In this document: positions 17,540 through 26,851 of the stretch, one piece after another | How positions within the stretch are numbered: the first letter of the stretch is position 1 | Layout of the letters: each line of letters opens with the position of its first letter | Assembly (NCBI GenBank): GCA_902760965.1 | Contig: CACWIN010000001.1 | Coordinates: 83,686-147,685 of the forward strand | DNA: 64,000 bases | Source of the DNA: an uncultured Bacteroidales bacterium | GTDB lineage: Bacteria > Bacteroidota > Bacteroidia > Bacteroidales > Bacteroidaceae | Reading direction: 5' to 3' | The notes under the pieces: model-generated | Told to the model about the DNA's origin: nothing | Seen by the model: only the letters and a program-made list of their open reading frames with translations | Databases searched by the model: none | Position numbers and translations under genes: made by a program

Positions 17540-18844
17540 TTATAAATTGGTTATTATTTTGGTCAATCCTATACTGTTTGAACCTTTAATAAGTATACTG
17601 TATCCGCTCAAAGATTCAATTTTAAGGGCTTGGTTCACGGACTCCACATCTTCAAAGAGCCTGAATCCGGACCCTTGAGCAACTTTTTTGAACTCGCAGC
17701 CTACCAACCACACCTTAGTAAAACCCTTTTCCTTAAGCAGGTCCACTATATTTCTGTGCTCAGCTTGGGACACCTCTCCAAGTTCTCTCATATCACCCAG
17801 TATAAGCATCTTGTCATCTGCTTTCATCATACTGAAATTCTCTATAGCAGCAGTCATGCTTGTAGGGTTTGCGTTATATGCGTCAACCACCAGATGGTTA
17901 CGTCCCGTCTCCGTCAACTGAGAACGGTTGTTCTGGGGTTTGTATCCTGCCACCGCATCCGATGCATCCTGCTCCTTTACTCCAAACTTAAGGCCGATGG
18001 TTATGGCGGCAAGAGCATTGTCAACATTGTAGGCACCAATCAGATTGGTCTGGACTATGTGCCATTCACCCTTACGGCTGCGCCAACGGAACTTGACAAA
18101 AGGATTGCACTCCAGTACCTCACCTTCCACAAGAAGTCCTTCCTGTCCGGGCTTGCCGTACTCAATAAGCGGCAGCCCAGCACACATCTGCTGCAGATGC
18201 CCGTTGTCACGGTTCACAAATGCAGTTCCATTATGCTCACGCAGCCAGTCATACAGTTCACCCTTGGTGCGCATAACTCCCTCAAAAGAGCCGAATCCCA
18301 ACAAATGCGCCTTACCAACATTGGTTATCAGTCCGTAATCCGGCTGGCTTATCTCAACCAGTTCCTTTATGTCACCCGGATGGCTTGCACCCATCTCCAC
18401 AATAGCATAATCATGGTCAGGTTTAAGCCCAAGTACGGTTAAAGGGACACCTATTGAGTTGTTGAGATTGCCCTGTGTACACAATATATTATAGGTGGTG
18501 CTCATTACGGCATTGGTAAGTTCCTTGGTGGTGGTCTTTCCGTTGGTTCCAGTTATCCCTATAACAGGAGTTCCCAACTGCCTGCGGTGATAAGCCGCTA
18601 CCTGCTGCAAAGTGCGGAGTACGTTATCTACAAGAATCATCCGTGAATCCGTATCATCGTATAGTTCCGCATCATCCATGACAGCATACCGGCAGCCCTT
18701 TTCCAGCGCTCCGCGAACAAACTCATTGCCGTCAAAACGCTCGCCCTTGAGCGCAAAGAACATCAGTCCCGGACCACATTTGCGGCTGTCAGTAGTAACA
18801 CCCGAGCACTCTTTAAACCTGCTGTAAATCTCCTCTATTTTCAT
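17540..18844 (-). CDS. murF: UDP-MurNAc-tripeptide:D-Ala-D-Ala ligase
   Basis: Adds D-Ala-D-Ala to the UDP-MurNAc tripeptide, the last cytoplasmic step before MraY. The 434-residue protein has the Mur ligase P-loop [19 protein letters not shown], the EMGASHPGDIKEL segment, NVGKAHLLGFGS and the C-terminal DAYNANPTSM and LGDMRELG motifs. The start is the ATG at 18844 (MKIEEIYSRF), just after a promoter box; the frame is open 18 codons further upstream but without support. murF is outside the dcw cluster that carries the other mur genes, which is usual in this group. Confidence 0.96.
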   Translation of the reverse strand: MKIEEIYSRFKECSGVTTDSRKCGPGLMFFALKGERFDGNEFVRGALEKGCRYAVMDDAELYDDTDSRMILVDNVLRTLQQVAAYHRRQLGTPVIGITGTNGKTTTKELTNAVMSTTYNILCTQGNLNNSIGVPLTVLGLKPDHDYAIVEMGASHPGDIKELVEISQPDYGLITNVGKAHLLGFGSFEGVMRTKGELYDWLREHNGTAFVNRDNGHLQQMCAGLPLIEYGKPGQEGLLVEGEVLECNPFVKFRWRSRKGEWHIVQTNLIGAYNVDNALAAITIGLKFGVKEQDASDAVAGYKPQNNRSQLTETGRNHLVVDAYNANPTSMTAAIENFSMMKADDKMLILGDMRELGEVSQAEHRNIVDLLKEKGFTKVWLVGCEFKKVAQGSGFRLFEDVESVNQALKIESLSGYSILIKGSNSIGLTKIITNL

Positions 18845-18851
18845 TATAGCG

Positions 18852-18859
18852 CAAAAATA
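18852..18859 (-). promoter_or_regulatory. -7 promoter box for murF
   Basis: TATTTTTG on the minus strand, matching TAnnTTTG, 7 nt upstream of the murF ATG. It would drive murF, the SGNH hydrolase, folP and cdaA. Confidence 0.45.
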
Positions 18860-18936
18860 GAAAAATAACGTAAAATGGGCCACAGACATGAAAAACAAAT
18901 TTTTTTCAAATATTTTTTCATCTTAACATTTTTTCT

Positions 18937-18944
18937 TATCTTTG
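18937..18944 (+). promoter_or_regulatory. -7 promoter box for the small barrel protein
   Basis: TATCTTTG on the plus strand, full match to TAnnTTTG, in AT-rich DNA 72 nt before the ATG at 19017. The implied 5' leader is about 65 nt and AT-rich. Confidence 0.55.
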
Positions 18945-19016
18945 ACTCAACTTTATTAACCAAATAAAGCGATAATTACTAAACATTATTCATTATCAAC
19001 TAATTAAAAAGGAACT

Positions 19017-19601
19017 ATGAAGAAGTTTTTATTCGCAGTTGCAGCTTTAGCAACAAGTTTGACCGCTAGTGCACAGTTATGGGTAGGTGGTTCTTTAAAT
19101 TTTGAAAATTCAAAAGAATGGCAGAATGACAAATCAAGGACAGATTGGGGTATCAGCCCTAAAGTCGGTTATGCTCTTGATGATGCTCTTGAGGTTGGTC
19201 TAGGATTTGGCATTACTGGTGCAAGTTTTGAGAACAATCTTGAGACTAAAAGTTCTCAATTAACTTTCTCAGTTGCTCCTTTTGTAAGATATTCATACTT
19301 CTCAGAGGGAAACTTCAGTCTGTTTGTTGAGGGTAACGTAAGTTACTATTACTATTCAGGCAAGCAAGAGCCCAAAGTTGGCGAAACCGCAAAAACCAGT
19401 AACTGGAGCTTTGGAATCAATATTTTACCCGGTTTCAAATATACTTTGACAGACCACTTTGCATTGGTTGGTACATTTGGAAGGTTAAGTTACAATCATT
19501 ATCGTCCTGATAAAGAAGATCCAGTCTGGATTGGTGCTCAGAATTCATTCGGATTCAATCTTTCCTCGGGTTATAGCATTGGATTGTACTACGCATTCTA
19601 A
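19017..19601 (+). CDS. Outer-membrane beta-barrel protein, OmpA/OprF N-terminal-like
   Basis: A 194-residue precursor with a clear signal peptide (MKKFLFAVAALATSLTASAQ, cut before LWVGGSL). The mature part alternates polar and apolar residues in short strands (GISPKVGYALDDALEVGLGF, FSVAPFVRYSYFSEGNFSLF, GINILPGFKYTLTDHFALVG) and ends with the aromatic strand GYSIGLYYAF, as in eight-stranded outer-membrane barrels. Function is unknown. Codons are richer in A/T than in neighbours, common for abundant envelope proteins. It is monocistronic with its own promoter and terminator. Confidence 0.85.
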   Translation: MKKFLFAVAALATSLTASAQLWVGGSLNFENSKEWQNDKSRTDWGISPKVGYALDDALEVGLGFGITGASFENNLETKSSQLTFSVAPFVRYSYFSEGNFSLFVEGNVSYYYYSGKQEPKVGETAKTSNWSFGINILPGFKYTLTDHFALVGTFGRLSYNHYRPDKEDPVWIGAQNSFGFNLSSGYSIGLYYAF

Positions 19602-19625
19602 ACAAACCACAACAAATAACCATAG

Positions 19626-19655
19626 ACAGCCGGCCACAAGGTCGGCTGTTTTTTT
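19626..19655 (+). terminator. Rho-independent terminator after the barrel gene
   Basis: Stem ACAGCCG...CGGCTGT around a GGCCACAAGGT loop region, followed by seven T. It lies 25 nt after the stop at 19601. Confidence 0.85.
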
Positions 19656-19709
19656 ACCTATATGCAAAACACAAGAAAGAGAGGAAAACCTCTCGGAAAT
19701 CCTCTCTTG

Positions 19710-19791
19710 TACGGGCGATAGGACTCGAACCTACACGAACTAGTTCACTAGATCCTAAGTCTAGCGCGTCTACCAATTCCGCCACGCCCGC
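19710..19791 (-). tRNA. tRNA-Leu (anticodon TAG)
   Basis: Read on the minus strand, the acceptor GCGGGCG pairs with CGCCCGT (one G-T pair at the end), the anticodon arm is CTAGA-CTTAGGA-TCTAG with anticodon TAG, and the T arm contains GGTTCGAGTCC. A long variable arm (GTGAACTAGTTCGT region) gives 82 nt and marks it as a class II, leucine tRNA. It decodes CUA and probably other CUN codons. CCA is not encoded. Confidence 0.95.
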
Positions 19792-19802
19792 CTAAAGCGC
19801 TG

Positions 19803-19810
19803 CAAAAGTA
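19803..19810 (-). promoter_or_regulatory. -7 promoter box for tRNA-Leu
   Basis: TACTTTTG on the minus strand, matching TAnnTTTG, 11 nt upstream of the tRNA 5' end; CTTG (19834-19831) is a possible -33 element with a 20-nt spacer. Confidence 0.5.
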
Positions 19811-19867
19811 ATTCAATTTACAATAATAACCAAGAGTAGACAGGCCTCTTTAGAGTCATCCTTTCTG

Positions 19868-20926
19868 TTACGGATTGATTATCCGGTCGTTAATGTATTT
19901 GCGGGCAAATTCTATATAGGTATCAACGCCCTTTTTAAGATCCGCCTCATCCATCTGTAAACATATGTCGGGTGCCACACCGCTTTCAATATGCTTTAAC
20001 TGAGCATCAAGAGTCGGAGCCGATGAAAACCTTACAAACCAGCCGTTGGGTAGTTCCGAAACAAACGGCAAACCTCCTCCGCCACCTGTGGTATCACCCA
20101 CAAGAGTTACAGTAGGAATGGCTTTCATCACATTGGCAAAATCATTGGCGCTGCTAAAGCATCCCCTGTTTACAAGAAGCACAACCGGTTTTACCCATCT
20201 AAGATTATTCCAGTCCGGTTCAAGCCAGTTCTTCTCCAGCTCCGAAAAATCATTGTGTCCGGGACCGTTCTTGTAACAGGAATAACTAACAAGTATGGAT
20301 TCCTCTATAAAACGGGAAGCAAGGTCATCCACCGCCATCACATAACCGCCGCCATTGTTGCGAATGTCAATTATAATGCCGTTACACAACATCATATAGT
20401 TGAACATGGCATTAAGCTGACTGTCCGATATTGTATTCTCAAAACTGGTTATGGCCAGATAACCTATATTATCATCCAGAATCTTGTATAGATAGGTCCC
20501 GTTTGCAATTAAGTAATCGTTACCAAGATAACTGTCCTGGATATCTTTTGAGTAGTTCTCGGGGTAATCGGTTTTCCAACTCCAGTTTCGGCCAAAATCA
20601 TACGAACTTATAAGGTTTACATGACCGTCACGCAGTTCGCCTATCATTGAACAGAGAACCTCAAAAAGGGCACGGTTACTCATATTGTCCGATATTGACG
20701 GACTGTATTTGTAATAGACCTGGTTCCAGTTTACGCCAAAATCCTTCTCTTTCAGGTCAAAAAAGCAGTAATGCCTGTCCATGATTGTCCATAAGGCCTC
20801 AAAGTTGCCGCGCGGAGTGTTGGCATATTCAGCATGATCGTCTTTCCTGTTATCCGAACATGAAAGCAAACACAGCACAATTGCCGTTACCAGAACAGTT
20901 ATTACTTTTGGTGCCTTTTTTTTCAT
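19868..20926 (-). CDS. S41-family (tail-specific) peptidase lipoprotein
   Basis: A 352-residue precursor with an SpII signal (VLCLLSCSDN; Cys about residue 23). It contains the C-terminal-processing peptidase domain: GIIIDIRNNGGGYVMAVDDL, then VLLVNRGCFSSANDFANVMK with the nucleophile Ser in the usual place, and VGDTTGGGGGLPFVSELPNG. There is no obvious PDZ domain, as in the short Bacteroidetes S41 lipoproteins. Predicted to act in the periplasm or at the outer membrane; the substrate is unknown. Its start overlaps the DUF3316-like gene stop (ATGA), so the two are coupled. Confidence 0.88.
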   Translation of the reverse strand: MKKKAPKVITVLVTAIVLCLLSCSDNRKDDHAEYANTPRGNFEALWTIMDRHYCFFDLKEKDFGVNWNQVYYKYSPSISDNMSNRALFEVLCSMIGELRDGHVNLISSYDFGRNWSWKTDYPENYSKDIQDSYLGNDYLIANGTYLYKILDDNIGYLAITSFENTISDSQLNAMFNYMMLCNGIIIDIRNNGGGYVMAVDDLASRFIEESILVSYSCYKNGPGHNDFSELEKNWLEPDWNNLRWVKPVVLLVNRGCFSSANDFANVMKAIPTVTLVGDTTGGGGGLPFVSELPNGWFVRFSSAPTLDAQLKHIESGVAPDICLQMDEADLKKGVDTYIEFARKYINDRIINP

Positions 20927-21798
20927 CGGTTCATCTCTTTAAGCCTCAACTTGTAAACCCAGCCCACAGTAAAATCCCAATCCAATATCCGCCTATAGTG
21001 TCCGCCCAAGGTATTTCCCAGGTAGTCTAACGAACATCCCACCTTTAAGCTCCCGGCACGCAATGGATACAGTAAGGATATCTGCTCTTTTAATGCAAAA
21101 CAGTTTCCTACCCACGCAAAATGTATTAGCTTGTCATACTGATTATACTTGTAAACAAACCAGTATGGCTGGTCATAGTCCGGAGCAGGACTTATACCCA
21201 TCAACGGAGAGAACAGGCTGACCTGAAGTGCCAAAGGGCGGTTCTTAATACTGAAACGGTAAGTGTAATCCACACATAATCCGGCCGACAGATAACCCTC
21301 GGCAGTAGCGGGATTGTTTGAACCGGACCCGTCATAAACGCACCCCAACTTAAGCATAACCGAAGGTCCCAGGAGCAGGTCCGATGTATTGGTATGGATG
21401 GCATTCCATGCCCGGGAGTAGAAATAGTCAAAATTGAAATACAACATCCTGCCGCCACCCAGACTGTTGGTATAACTGCCGAACATTACCGATGTATGCG
21501 TCCTGCCGTAGTTTAATACGCTTAGCGGGGAATAGCCTTTCCATGTATCCTCCTGGATTGTAACCGACGGACCGCTGTAGGTACTTTCCGAAACGTAAGT
21601 CTCCCTTGCGGTGGTACTTCCAACGCCAACCACTAATCCCTTGACTCTTTCCTTGTATCCGGGCAGTTCCCAGGCCGATGTCTGAGCGGCCGCCGTCAAA
21701 AACATAGACGGCAGTAAAACCAGAATAATGGCTACGGACAAGACCTTAAAACAAAGAGAGTTGTCCGTCGTCGGGCATATTGGTGTTTTCTTCTTCAT
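20923..21798 (-). CDS. DUF3316-like secreted protein
   Basis: A 291-residue protein whose segments VGVGSTTARETYVSESTYSGPSV, NYGRTHTSVMFGSYTN, NFDYFYSRAWNAIH and SLFSPLMGISPAPDYDQPYW resemble my memory of the DUF3316 family, which is confined to Bacteroidetes and looks like an outer-membrane barrel. The best start is the ATG at 21798, which gives a signal peptide with a KKK n-region and VLSVAIILVLLPSMFLTAAAQ. That start lies 53 nt inside the end of parC in another frame. A TTG just after the parC stop would give a signal without positive charge. Function is unknown. Confidence 0.7.
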   Translation of the reverse strand: MKKKTPICPTTDNSLCFKVLSVAIILVLLPSMFLTAAAQTSAWELPGYKERVKGLVVGVGSTTARETYVSESTYSGPSVTIQEDTWKGYSPLSVLNYGRTHTSVMFGSYTNSLGGGRMLYFNFDYFYSRAWNAIHTNTSDLLLGPSVMLKLGCVYDGSGSNNPATAEGYLSAGLCVDYTYRFSIKNRPLALQVSLFSPLMGISPAPDYDQPYWFVYKYNQYDKLIHFAWVGNCFALKEQISLLYPLRAGSLKVGCSLDYLGNTLGGHYRRILDWDFTVGWVYKLRLKEMNR

Positions 21799-24421
21799 CG
21801 GGTTCTGGAATCCGGGGTTCTTCCTGTACTTCGGGCTCAGGTTCTGGAACGCGCAACGGCTCAAGTTCCTCAACATCCTGGATTGCAAATGATGTAACCC
21901 TGCGTCCGCGCGCCTTGACACCCTTTATGCCTACAAAACTTTCGGCATCAATCTCCATGGGCTCGCGGAAGCTGTCAGCACCACCCATGGTAACCAGCAC
22001 GCGCGGATAAACAGTATCCGTAAGGAGTACCAGGCGGCTGTCTTTTTCTTCACCCAGGATATTTATACGCTTTGCCGAAGGATCAAGATTGAATCTCTTA
22101 AGGTAAAGGAATCCCTTTTGTGAAGCATCAAACAAAAGTGCTGTCCAGACCTTACCCTGGTCATATTTCTCAATGCGCAGCAGGCCCGGATCAAAGTGGC
22201 AGTTGGCATCGGGGGCAGTAGTGTAGTACTCACCGTTGGCATTCACCACAAGCAGCAGGTCATCGCTGTCAAACTCGCCCAGGAATTCACCATGTCCGTC
22301 AAAGTCAAGTCTGAGTATATCCTTGTCAAACCACACCTTGCGGCCGCCCAGAGTTGATGTGCCCTGCGATTTTAATCCTATACGCTGAACCTCATTACGG
22401 GTGAGCAGATTACCCATTGACTGCCGGCCCTTAATCAGCATTTCACTGAAATCCCTGTCAAAAACAGGTTTCTTTAGTTTGGGGTTAGGCTTTAGGGTTA
22501 TCTTAATGACCTCGGCCTCGCCGTTATGGTTGGCACTAAAGTAACATATCTTGGAGCCCGGTTTGCCCTGAGTCAGGTCATACTCCTTGTCACGGGTCAG
22601 ACCTGTAGCGGCAAAACGTTTCATAAAATAAGCACCGTTGCGGCCGTCGCGATAAACAACGTTGTAGATGGTGCGCTTGTCGTTCTTCTTGAACACGTCA
22701 AGATAGAGCACGCCCTGACCTACAAACAGCTTATCGGCCACCTTTACAACCTTGTACTTGCCGTCCTTATAGAACAGGATTATATCGTCAATATCCGAAC
22801 AGTTGCATACGTATTCGTCCTTCTTAAGGTCAGTGCCTATGAATCCGTCCGCACGGTTAATGTACAGTTTCTCGTTGGCCTCGACCACCTTGGTGGCAAC
22901 TATAGTGTCAAAATTCTTTATTTCGGTCTTGCGTTCATACTGAGCTCCGTATTTATCCTTGAGCATGTTGAACCATCTAATGGTAACCGCCACCATGCTG
23001 TTTAGGTCTTTGTCAATACGGGCAATATCGGCCTTCATTCTGGCTATGGCCTCCTCGGCCTTGTCCTTATTGAACTTAAGGATACGGGCCATCTTGATTT
23101 CCATCAGCTTAAGGATATCCTCCTTGGTCACCTCGCGTATCATCTGCGGATAGTACGGAGTAAGACGGTCATCAATATGCTCGCAGGCGGCATCCATTGT
23201 GGGAGCCTCTTCAAATTCACGGTCCTTGTATATACGTTCCTCAATGAAAATCTTTTCCAGTGATGCAAAATGCAGCTGCTCAAGCAGCTCTCCACGCTCA
23301 ATCTCCAACTCACGGCGCAACAGGGCCTTGGTGTTGTCGACCGATTTGCGCAGCACATCACTTACAGTAAGGAAATGCGGTTTGTTCTCATCAATCACGC
23401 AGCAGTTGGGCGATATGCTCACCTCGCAATTGGTGAATGCATACAACGCGTCAATGGTCTTGTCCGATGACACTCCGGGGGCAAGCGAAATGCGGATCTC
23501 AACCTTATCGGCTGTAAGATTCTCAACCTTGCGGATCTTGATTTTGCCCTTTTCACCGGCTTTTACGATTGATTCGCACAGAGTCATAACGTTCTCGCCG
23601 TAAGGTATCTCGGTTATGACAAGCGTCTTGTTGTCGGCCTCCTTGGATATCTTGGCACGTATGCGGACCATTCCGCCACGCTCTCCGTCATTGTAACGGG
23701 ATACGTCAATGGCACCGCCGGTCTGAAAATCGGGATAAAGATGGAACTCCTCTTTCCTGAGGTACGAGACTGCAGCATCGCACAGCTCATTAAAGTTATG
23801 CGGCAGGATTTTGCACGAAAGACCTACGGCAATACCTTCGGCACCCTGGGCAAGCAGCAACGGAAACTTTACCGGAAGCGTAACCGGTTCCTTGTTGCGG
23901 CCGTCATACGAGGCTTTCCATTCGGTAGTCTTGGGATTGAAAAGAGTTTCAAGGGCAAACTTTGACAGGCGGGCCTCAATGTATCGGGGTGCAGCGGCAC
24001 GATGACCTGTAAGGATATTTCCCCAGTTACCCTGACACTCTATAAGCAGGTCTTTCTGGCCCATCTGCACAAGTGCGTCACCAATTGACGCATCACCGTG
24101 GGGATGGAACTGCATGGTATGACCCACAATGTTTGCCACCTTGTTGAAACGGCCGTCATCCAGACGTTTCATGGAGTGAAGGATACGCCTTTGTACAGGC
24201 TTGAGTCCATCCACGAAATGAGGCACGGCACGCTCCAGGATAACATACGAGGCATAATCCAGGAACCATCCCTGGTACATGCCCGACAGCTGATGCCTTA
24301 TCATCCCGTTGTCATCCTTTACCGGATGATATGACGAATGCCCGGCATCCTGTCCGTCATCTACTCCTTCCGTCTCCGCGTCGCGGAGTTCCTCATCCAT
24401 GCTCTCTATCTCGTCACTCAT
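21746..24421 (-). CDS. parC: DNA topoisomerase IV subunit A (GyrA/ParC family)
   Basis: Type IIA topoisomerase A subunit (891 residues) that breaks and rejoins DNA. The winged-helix region has GLKPVQRRILHSM and FHPHGDASIGDALVQM (quinolone-resistance region), and the active tyrosine is Tyr147 in AAAPRYIEARLSKF. The C-terminal part forms the DNA-wrapping beta-propeller region and ends in a Glu/Pro-rich acidic tail (EPEPEVQEEPRIPEPDEEE). The sequence lacks the GyrA box motif QRRGGKG as far as I can see, so I prefer ParC over GyrA. No parE gene lies beside it here. Confidence 0.88.
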   Translation of the reverse strand: MSDEIESMDEELRDAETEGVDDGQDAGHSSYHPVKDDNGMIRHQLSGMYQGWFLDYASYVILERAVPHFVDGLKPVQRRILHSMKRLDDGRFNKVANIVGHTMQFHPHGDASIGDALVQMGQKDLLIECQGNWGNILTGHRAAAPRYIEARLSKFALETLFNPKTTEWKASYDGRNKEPVTLPVKFPLLLAQGAEGIAVGLSCKILPHNFNELCDAAVSYLRKEEFHLYPDFQTGGAIDVSRYNDGERGGMVRIRAKISKEADNKTLVITEIPYGENVMTLCESIVKAGEKGKIKIRKVENLTADKVEIRISLAPGVSSDKTIDALYAFTNCEVSISPNCCVIDENKPHFLTVSDVLRKSVDNTKALLRRELEIERGELLEQLHFASLEKIFIEERIYKDREFEEAPTMDAACEHIDDRLTPYYPQMIREVTKEDILKLMEIKMARILKFNKDKAEEAIARMKADIARIDKDLNSMVAVTIRWFNMLKDKYGAQYERKTEIKNFDTIVATKVVEANEKLYINRADGFIGTDLKKDEYVCNCSDIDDIILFYKDGKYKVVKVADKLFVGQGVLYLDVFKKNDKRTIYNVVYRDGRNGAYFMKRFAATGLTRDKEYDLTQGKPGSKICYFSANHNGEAEVIKITLKPNPKLKKPVFDRDFSEMLIKGRQSMGNLLTRNEVQRIGLKSQGTSTLGGRKVWFDKDILRLDFDGHGEFLGEFDSDDLLLVVNANGEYYTTAPDANCHFDPGLLRIEKYDQGKVWTALLFDASQKGFLYLKRFNLDPSAKRINILGEEKDSRLVLLTDTVYPRVLVTMGGADSFREPMEIDAESFVGIKGVKARGRRVTSFAIQDVEELEPLRVPEPEPEVQEEPRIPEPDEEENTNMPDDGQLSLF

Positions 24422-24603
24422 TATCCCAATTCAGATTTGTTAGACGCGAAATTACTGCTTTTCAATCAAAAATCCCAACCGGATGCCTCCAACTTGACCA
24501 TTTTTGCGCACCAACTTTTCAACAACAGCACAACATTGGCCTTATCAGCTCTTAATTACCTTATTTTAAGACTCTGCTATACCTCCCTTATTAAATAAAA
24601 GAG

Positions 24604-24611
24604 TACCTTTG
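24604..24611 (+). promoter_or_regulatory. -7 promoter box for glyS
   Basis: TACCTTTG on the plus strand, full match to TAnnTTTG, 27 nt before the glyS ATG. The 216-nt region 24422-24637 holds this promoter and, on the other strand, presumably that of parC, for which only TAATTTCG (one mismatch) was seen. Confidence 0.55.
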
Positions 24612-24637
24612 CGGAAATTTTCGCGTAATAGCATATT

Positions 24638-26176
24638 ATGGCACAAGAAGACGTTTTCAAAAAGATTGTAGCGCATTGCAAGGAGTACGGTTTTGTATTC
24701 CCCTCAAGTGAGATTTATGACGGACTCGGAGCTGTTTACGATTACGGACAGCTGGGAGTTGAGATGAAAAACAACATAAAGAACTACTGGTGGCAGAGCA
24801 TGGTTCTGCTGCATGACAACATTGTGGGAATTGACTCCGCAATATTCATGCACCCTACCATCTGGAAGGCATCAGGTCATGTTGACGCATTCAACGACCC
24901 CCTTATTGACAACCGCGATTCCAAAAAGCGTTACCGCGCCGACGTCCTTATTGAGGACCAGATAGCCAAGTATGACGAGAAGATAGAAAAAGAGGTTGCC
25001 AAGGCCGCCAAGCGTTTCGGTGACTCTTTCGATGAGGCCAAGTACCGCGCCACCAGCGCCAACGTACTGGAGCACGTAGCCAAGCGTGACGCCCTGCACG
25101 AGCGTTACAAAAAGGCCATGAATGACGGTAACCTTGACGAACTCAAGCAGATCATCCTGGACGAAGGCATTGTATGCCCCATAAGCGGCACCCGCAACTG
25201 GACCGATGTACGTCAGTTCAACCTTATGTTCCAGACCGAGATGGGTTCTACCGCCGACGGCGCAATGAAAATCTACCTGCGTCCCGAGACCGCTCAGGGT
25301 ATCTTTGTAAATTACCTGAACGTTCAAAAGACAGGCCGCATGAAGATCCCCTTCGGTATTGCCCAGATAGGTAAGGCTTTCCGTAATGAGATTGTAGCCC
25401 GTCAGTTCATATTCCGTATGCGTGAGTTTGAGCAGATGGAGATGCAGTTCTTTATCAAGCCCGGCACCGAGCTTGACTGGTTTGCCAAGTGGAAGGAGAC
25501 CCGTATGAAATGGCATCAGGCTCTGGGCTTCGGTGCTGACCACTACCGTTTCCACGACCATGACAAGCTGGCCCACTACGCCAACGCAGCTACCGATATA
25601 GAGTTCCTCATGCCGTTCGGATTCAAGGAGGTTGAGGGTATCCACAGCCGCACCAACTTTGACCTGTCACAGCACGAAAAGTACAGCGGCAAGAGCATCA
25701 AGTACTTTGATCCCGAAACCAACGAGAGCTACACTCCGTACGTAATTGAGACTTCAATCGGCGTTGACCGCATGTTCCTGAGCGTTATGTGCGCTTCATA
25801 CGAGGAGCAGGCCCTTGAGAACGGCGAGACCCGCACTGTTCTGCATCTGCCCGCACCTCTGGCTCCCATCAAGCTGGCAATCCTGCCGCTTGTAAAGAAA
25901 GACGGACTGCCCGAACTTGCACGTTCCATCCAGAACGACCTCAAGTTCCACTTTAACTGCCAGTATGACGAGAAGGATTCAATCGGTAAGCGTTACCGCC
26001 GTCAGGATGCCATAGGCACCCCGTTCTGCGTAACCGTTGACCATCAGTCACTCGAGGACAAGACCGTTACCCTGCGTAACCGTGACACCATGGAACAGCA
26101 GCGCGTAAACATTGCCGACCTGTGCAATATCCTTTCGGATACAGTTTCAATAACAAGCGTACTCAAGACTCTCTGA
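24638..26176 (+). CDS. glyS: Glycyl-tRNA synthetase (single-chain, dimeric type)
   Basis: Class II aminoacyl-tRNA synthetase charging tRNA-Gly. The 512-residue chain is the alpha2 (eukaryote-like) type used by Bacteroidetes, not the GlyQ/GlyS tetramer. It shows GLGAVYDYGQLGVEMKNNI, the class II motif 2 region FRNEIVARQFIFRMREFEQMEM and motif 3 SIGVDRMFLSVM. An anticodon-binding domain follows (PLAPIKLAILPLV to the end). An FKBP lipoprotein gene follows after 1 nt. Confidence 0.97.
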   Translation: MAQEDVFKKIVAHCKEYGFVFPSSEIYDGLGAVYDYGQLGVEMKNNIKNYWWQSMVLLHDNIVGIDSAIFMHPTIWKASGHVDAFNDPLIDNRDSKKRYRADVLIEDQIAKYDEKIEKEVAKAAKRFGDSFDEAKYRATSANVLEHVAKRDALHERYKKAMNDGNLDELKQIILDEGIVCPISGTRNWTDVRQFNLMFQTEMGSTADGAMKIYLRPETAQGIFVNYLNVQKTGRMKIPFGIAQIGKAFRNEIVARQFIFRMREFEQMEMQFFIKPGTELDWFAKWKETRMKWHQALGFGADHYRFHDHDKLAHYANAATDIEFLMPFGFKEVEGIHSRTNFDLSQHEKYSGKSIKYFDPETNESYTPYVIETSIGVDRMFLSVMCASYEEQALENGETRTVLHLPAPLAPIKLAILPLVKKDGLPELARSIQNDLKFHFNCQYDEKDSIGKRYRRQDAIGTPFCVTVDHQSLEDKTVTLRNRDTMEQQRVNIADLCNILSDTVSITSVLKTL

Positions 26177-26177
26177 T

Positions 26178-26816
26178 ATGAAACGGTTCATTGCATTATC
26201 CATTCTTTGGGTTGCCGCTCTGACAGTTCTCTGCTCTTGCAGTGAAACCAAAGAAACCAGTGAATATTCAAACTGGGAGGAGCGCAATTCTGACTACATT
26301 GAAAGCATTGCCCAGCAATGCGCCCAGTTCCGTAGCCAGGGAGTGACCGTGGATAATGCCCAAGAGAACCAGATGTTCAGACTGCTCTCATACAAACTTG
26401 ACCCCAGCCAGGAATGGGAAAACAGTTCATACGTTTATTGTCAGGTCATAAAAAACGGAAACGGTACTGACACACCGTTCTTTACGGACAGTGTTTACGT
26501 AAACTACCGTTTAAGGCTTATCCCTACCGACAATTACCCGGAGGGACAGGTCATGGACCAGTCATACAAGACCGCAAAACTGGATCCCGACATAAACATC
26601 CCGGCTGCATTCCAGGTTTCAAGTTGCGTAAAAGGAGTTTCGACCGCTCTCATGTACATGAATTGCGGAGATATCTGGAGAATATATATTCCCCAGGGAC
26701 TTGGCTACGGCTCAAGCCCTAAGACAGGTTCCTCAATTCCTGAATATTCAACTCTCATCTTTGACTTAAACCTGGTTGAGATTGCAAGGACAGGACAGGA
26801 ACTATCACCTAGATAA
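26178..26816 (+). CDS. FKBP-type peptidyl-prolyl isomerase lipoprotein
   Basis: A 212-residue precursor with an SpII signal (VAALTVLCSCSET; Cys about residue 23). The C-terminal half is an FKBP domain (PFFTDSVYVNYRLRLIPTD, FQVSSCVKGVSTALMYMNCG, WRIYIPQGLGYGSSPKTGSS, STLIFDLNLVEI). Such lipoproteins are thought to help folding of envelope proteins. It begins 1 nt after the glyS stop, so expression is tied to glyS. The isomerase pocket aromatic positions are only partly conserved, so activity is likely but not certain. Confidence 0.88.
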   Translation: MKRFIALSILWVAALTVLCSCSETKETSEYSNWEERNSDYIESIAQQCAQFRSQGVTVDNAQENQMFRLLSYKLDPSQEWENSSYVYCQVIKNGNGTDTPFFTDSVYVNYRLRLIPTDNYPEGQVMDQSYKTAKLDPDINIPAAFQVSSCVKGVSTALMYMNCGDIWRIYIPQGLGYGSSPKTGSSIPEYSTLIFDLNLVEIARTGQELSPR

Positions 26817-26851
26817 ACAACTAACACCAAATACATAATCATTTTATTACT

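Noticed and set aside
24872-25645. A 257-codon open frame on the minus strand inside glyS
   Set aside because: glyS is intact and recognisable on the plus strand; the antisense translation has no recognisable motif.
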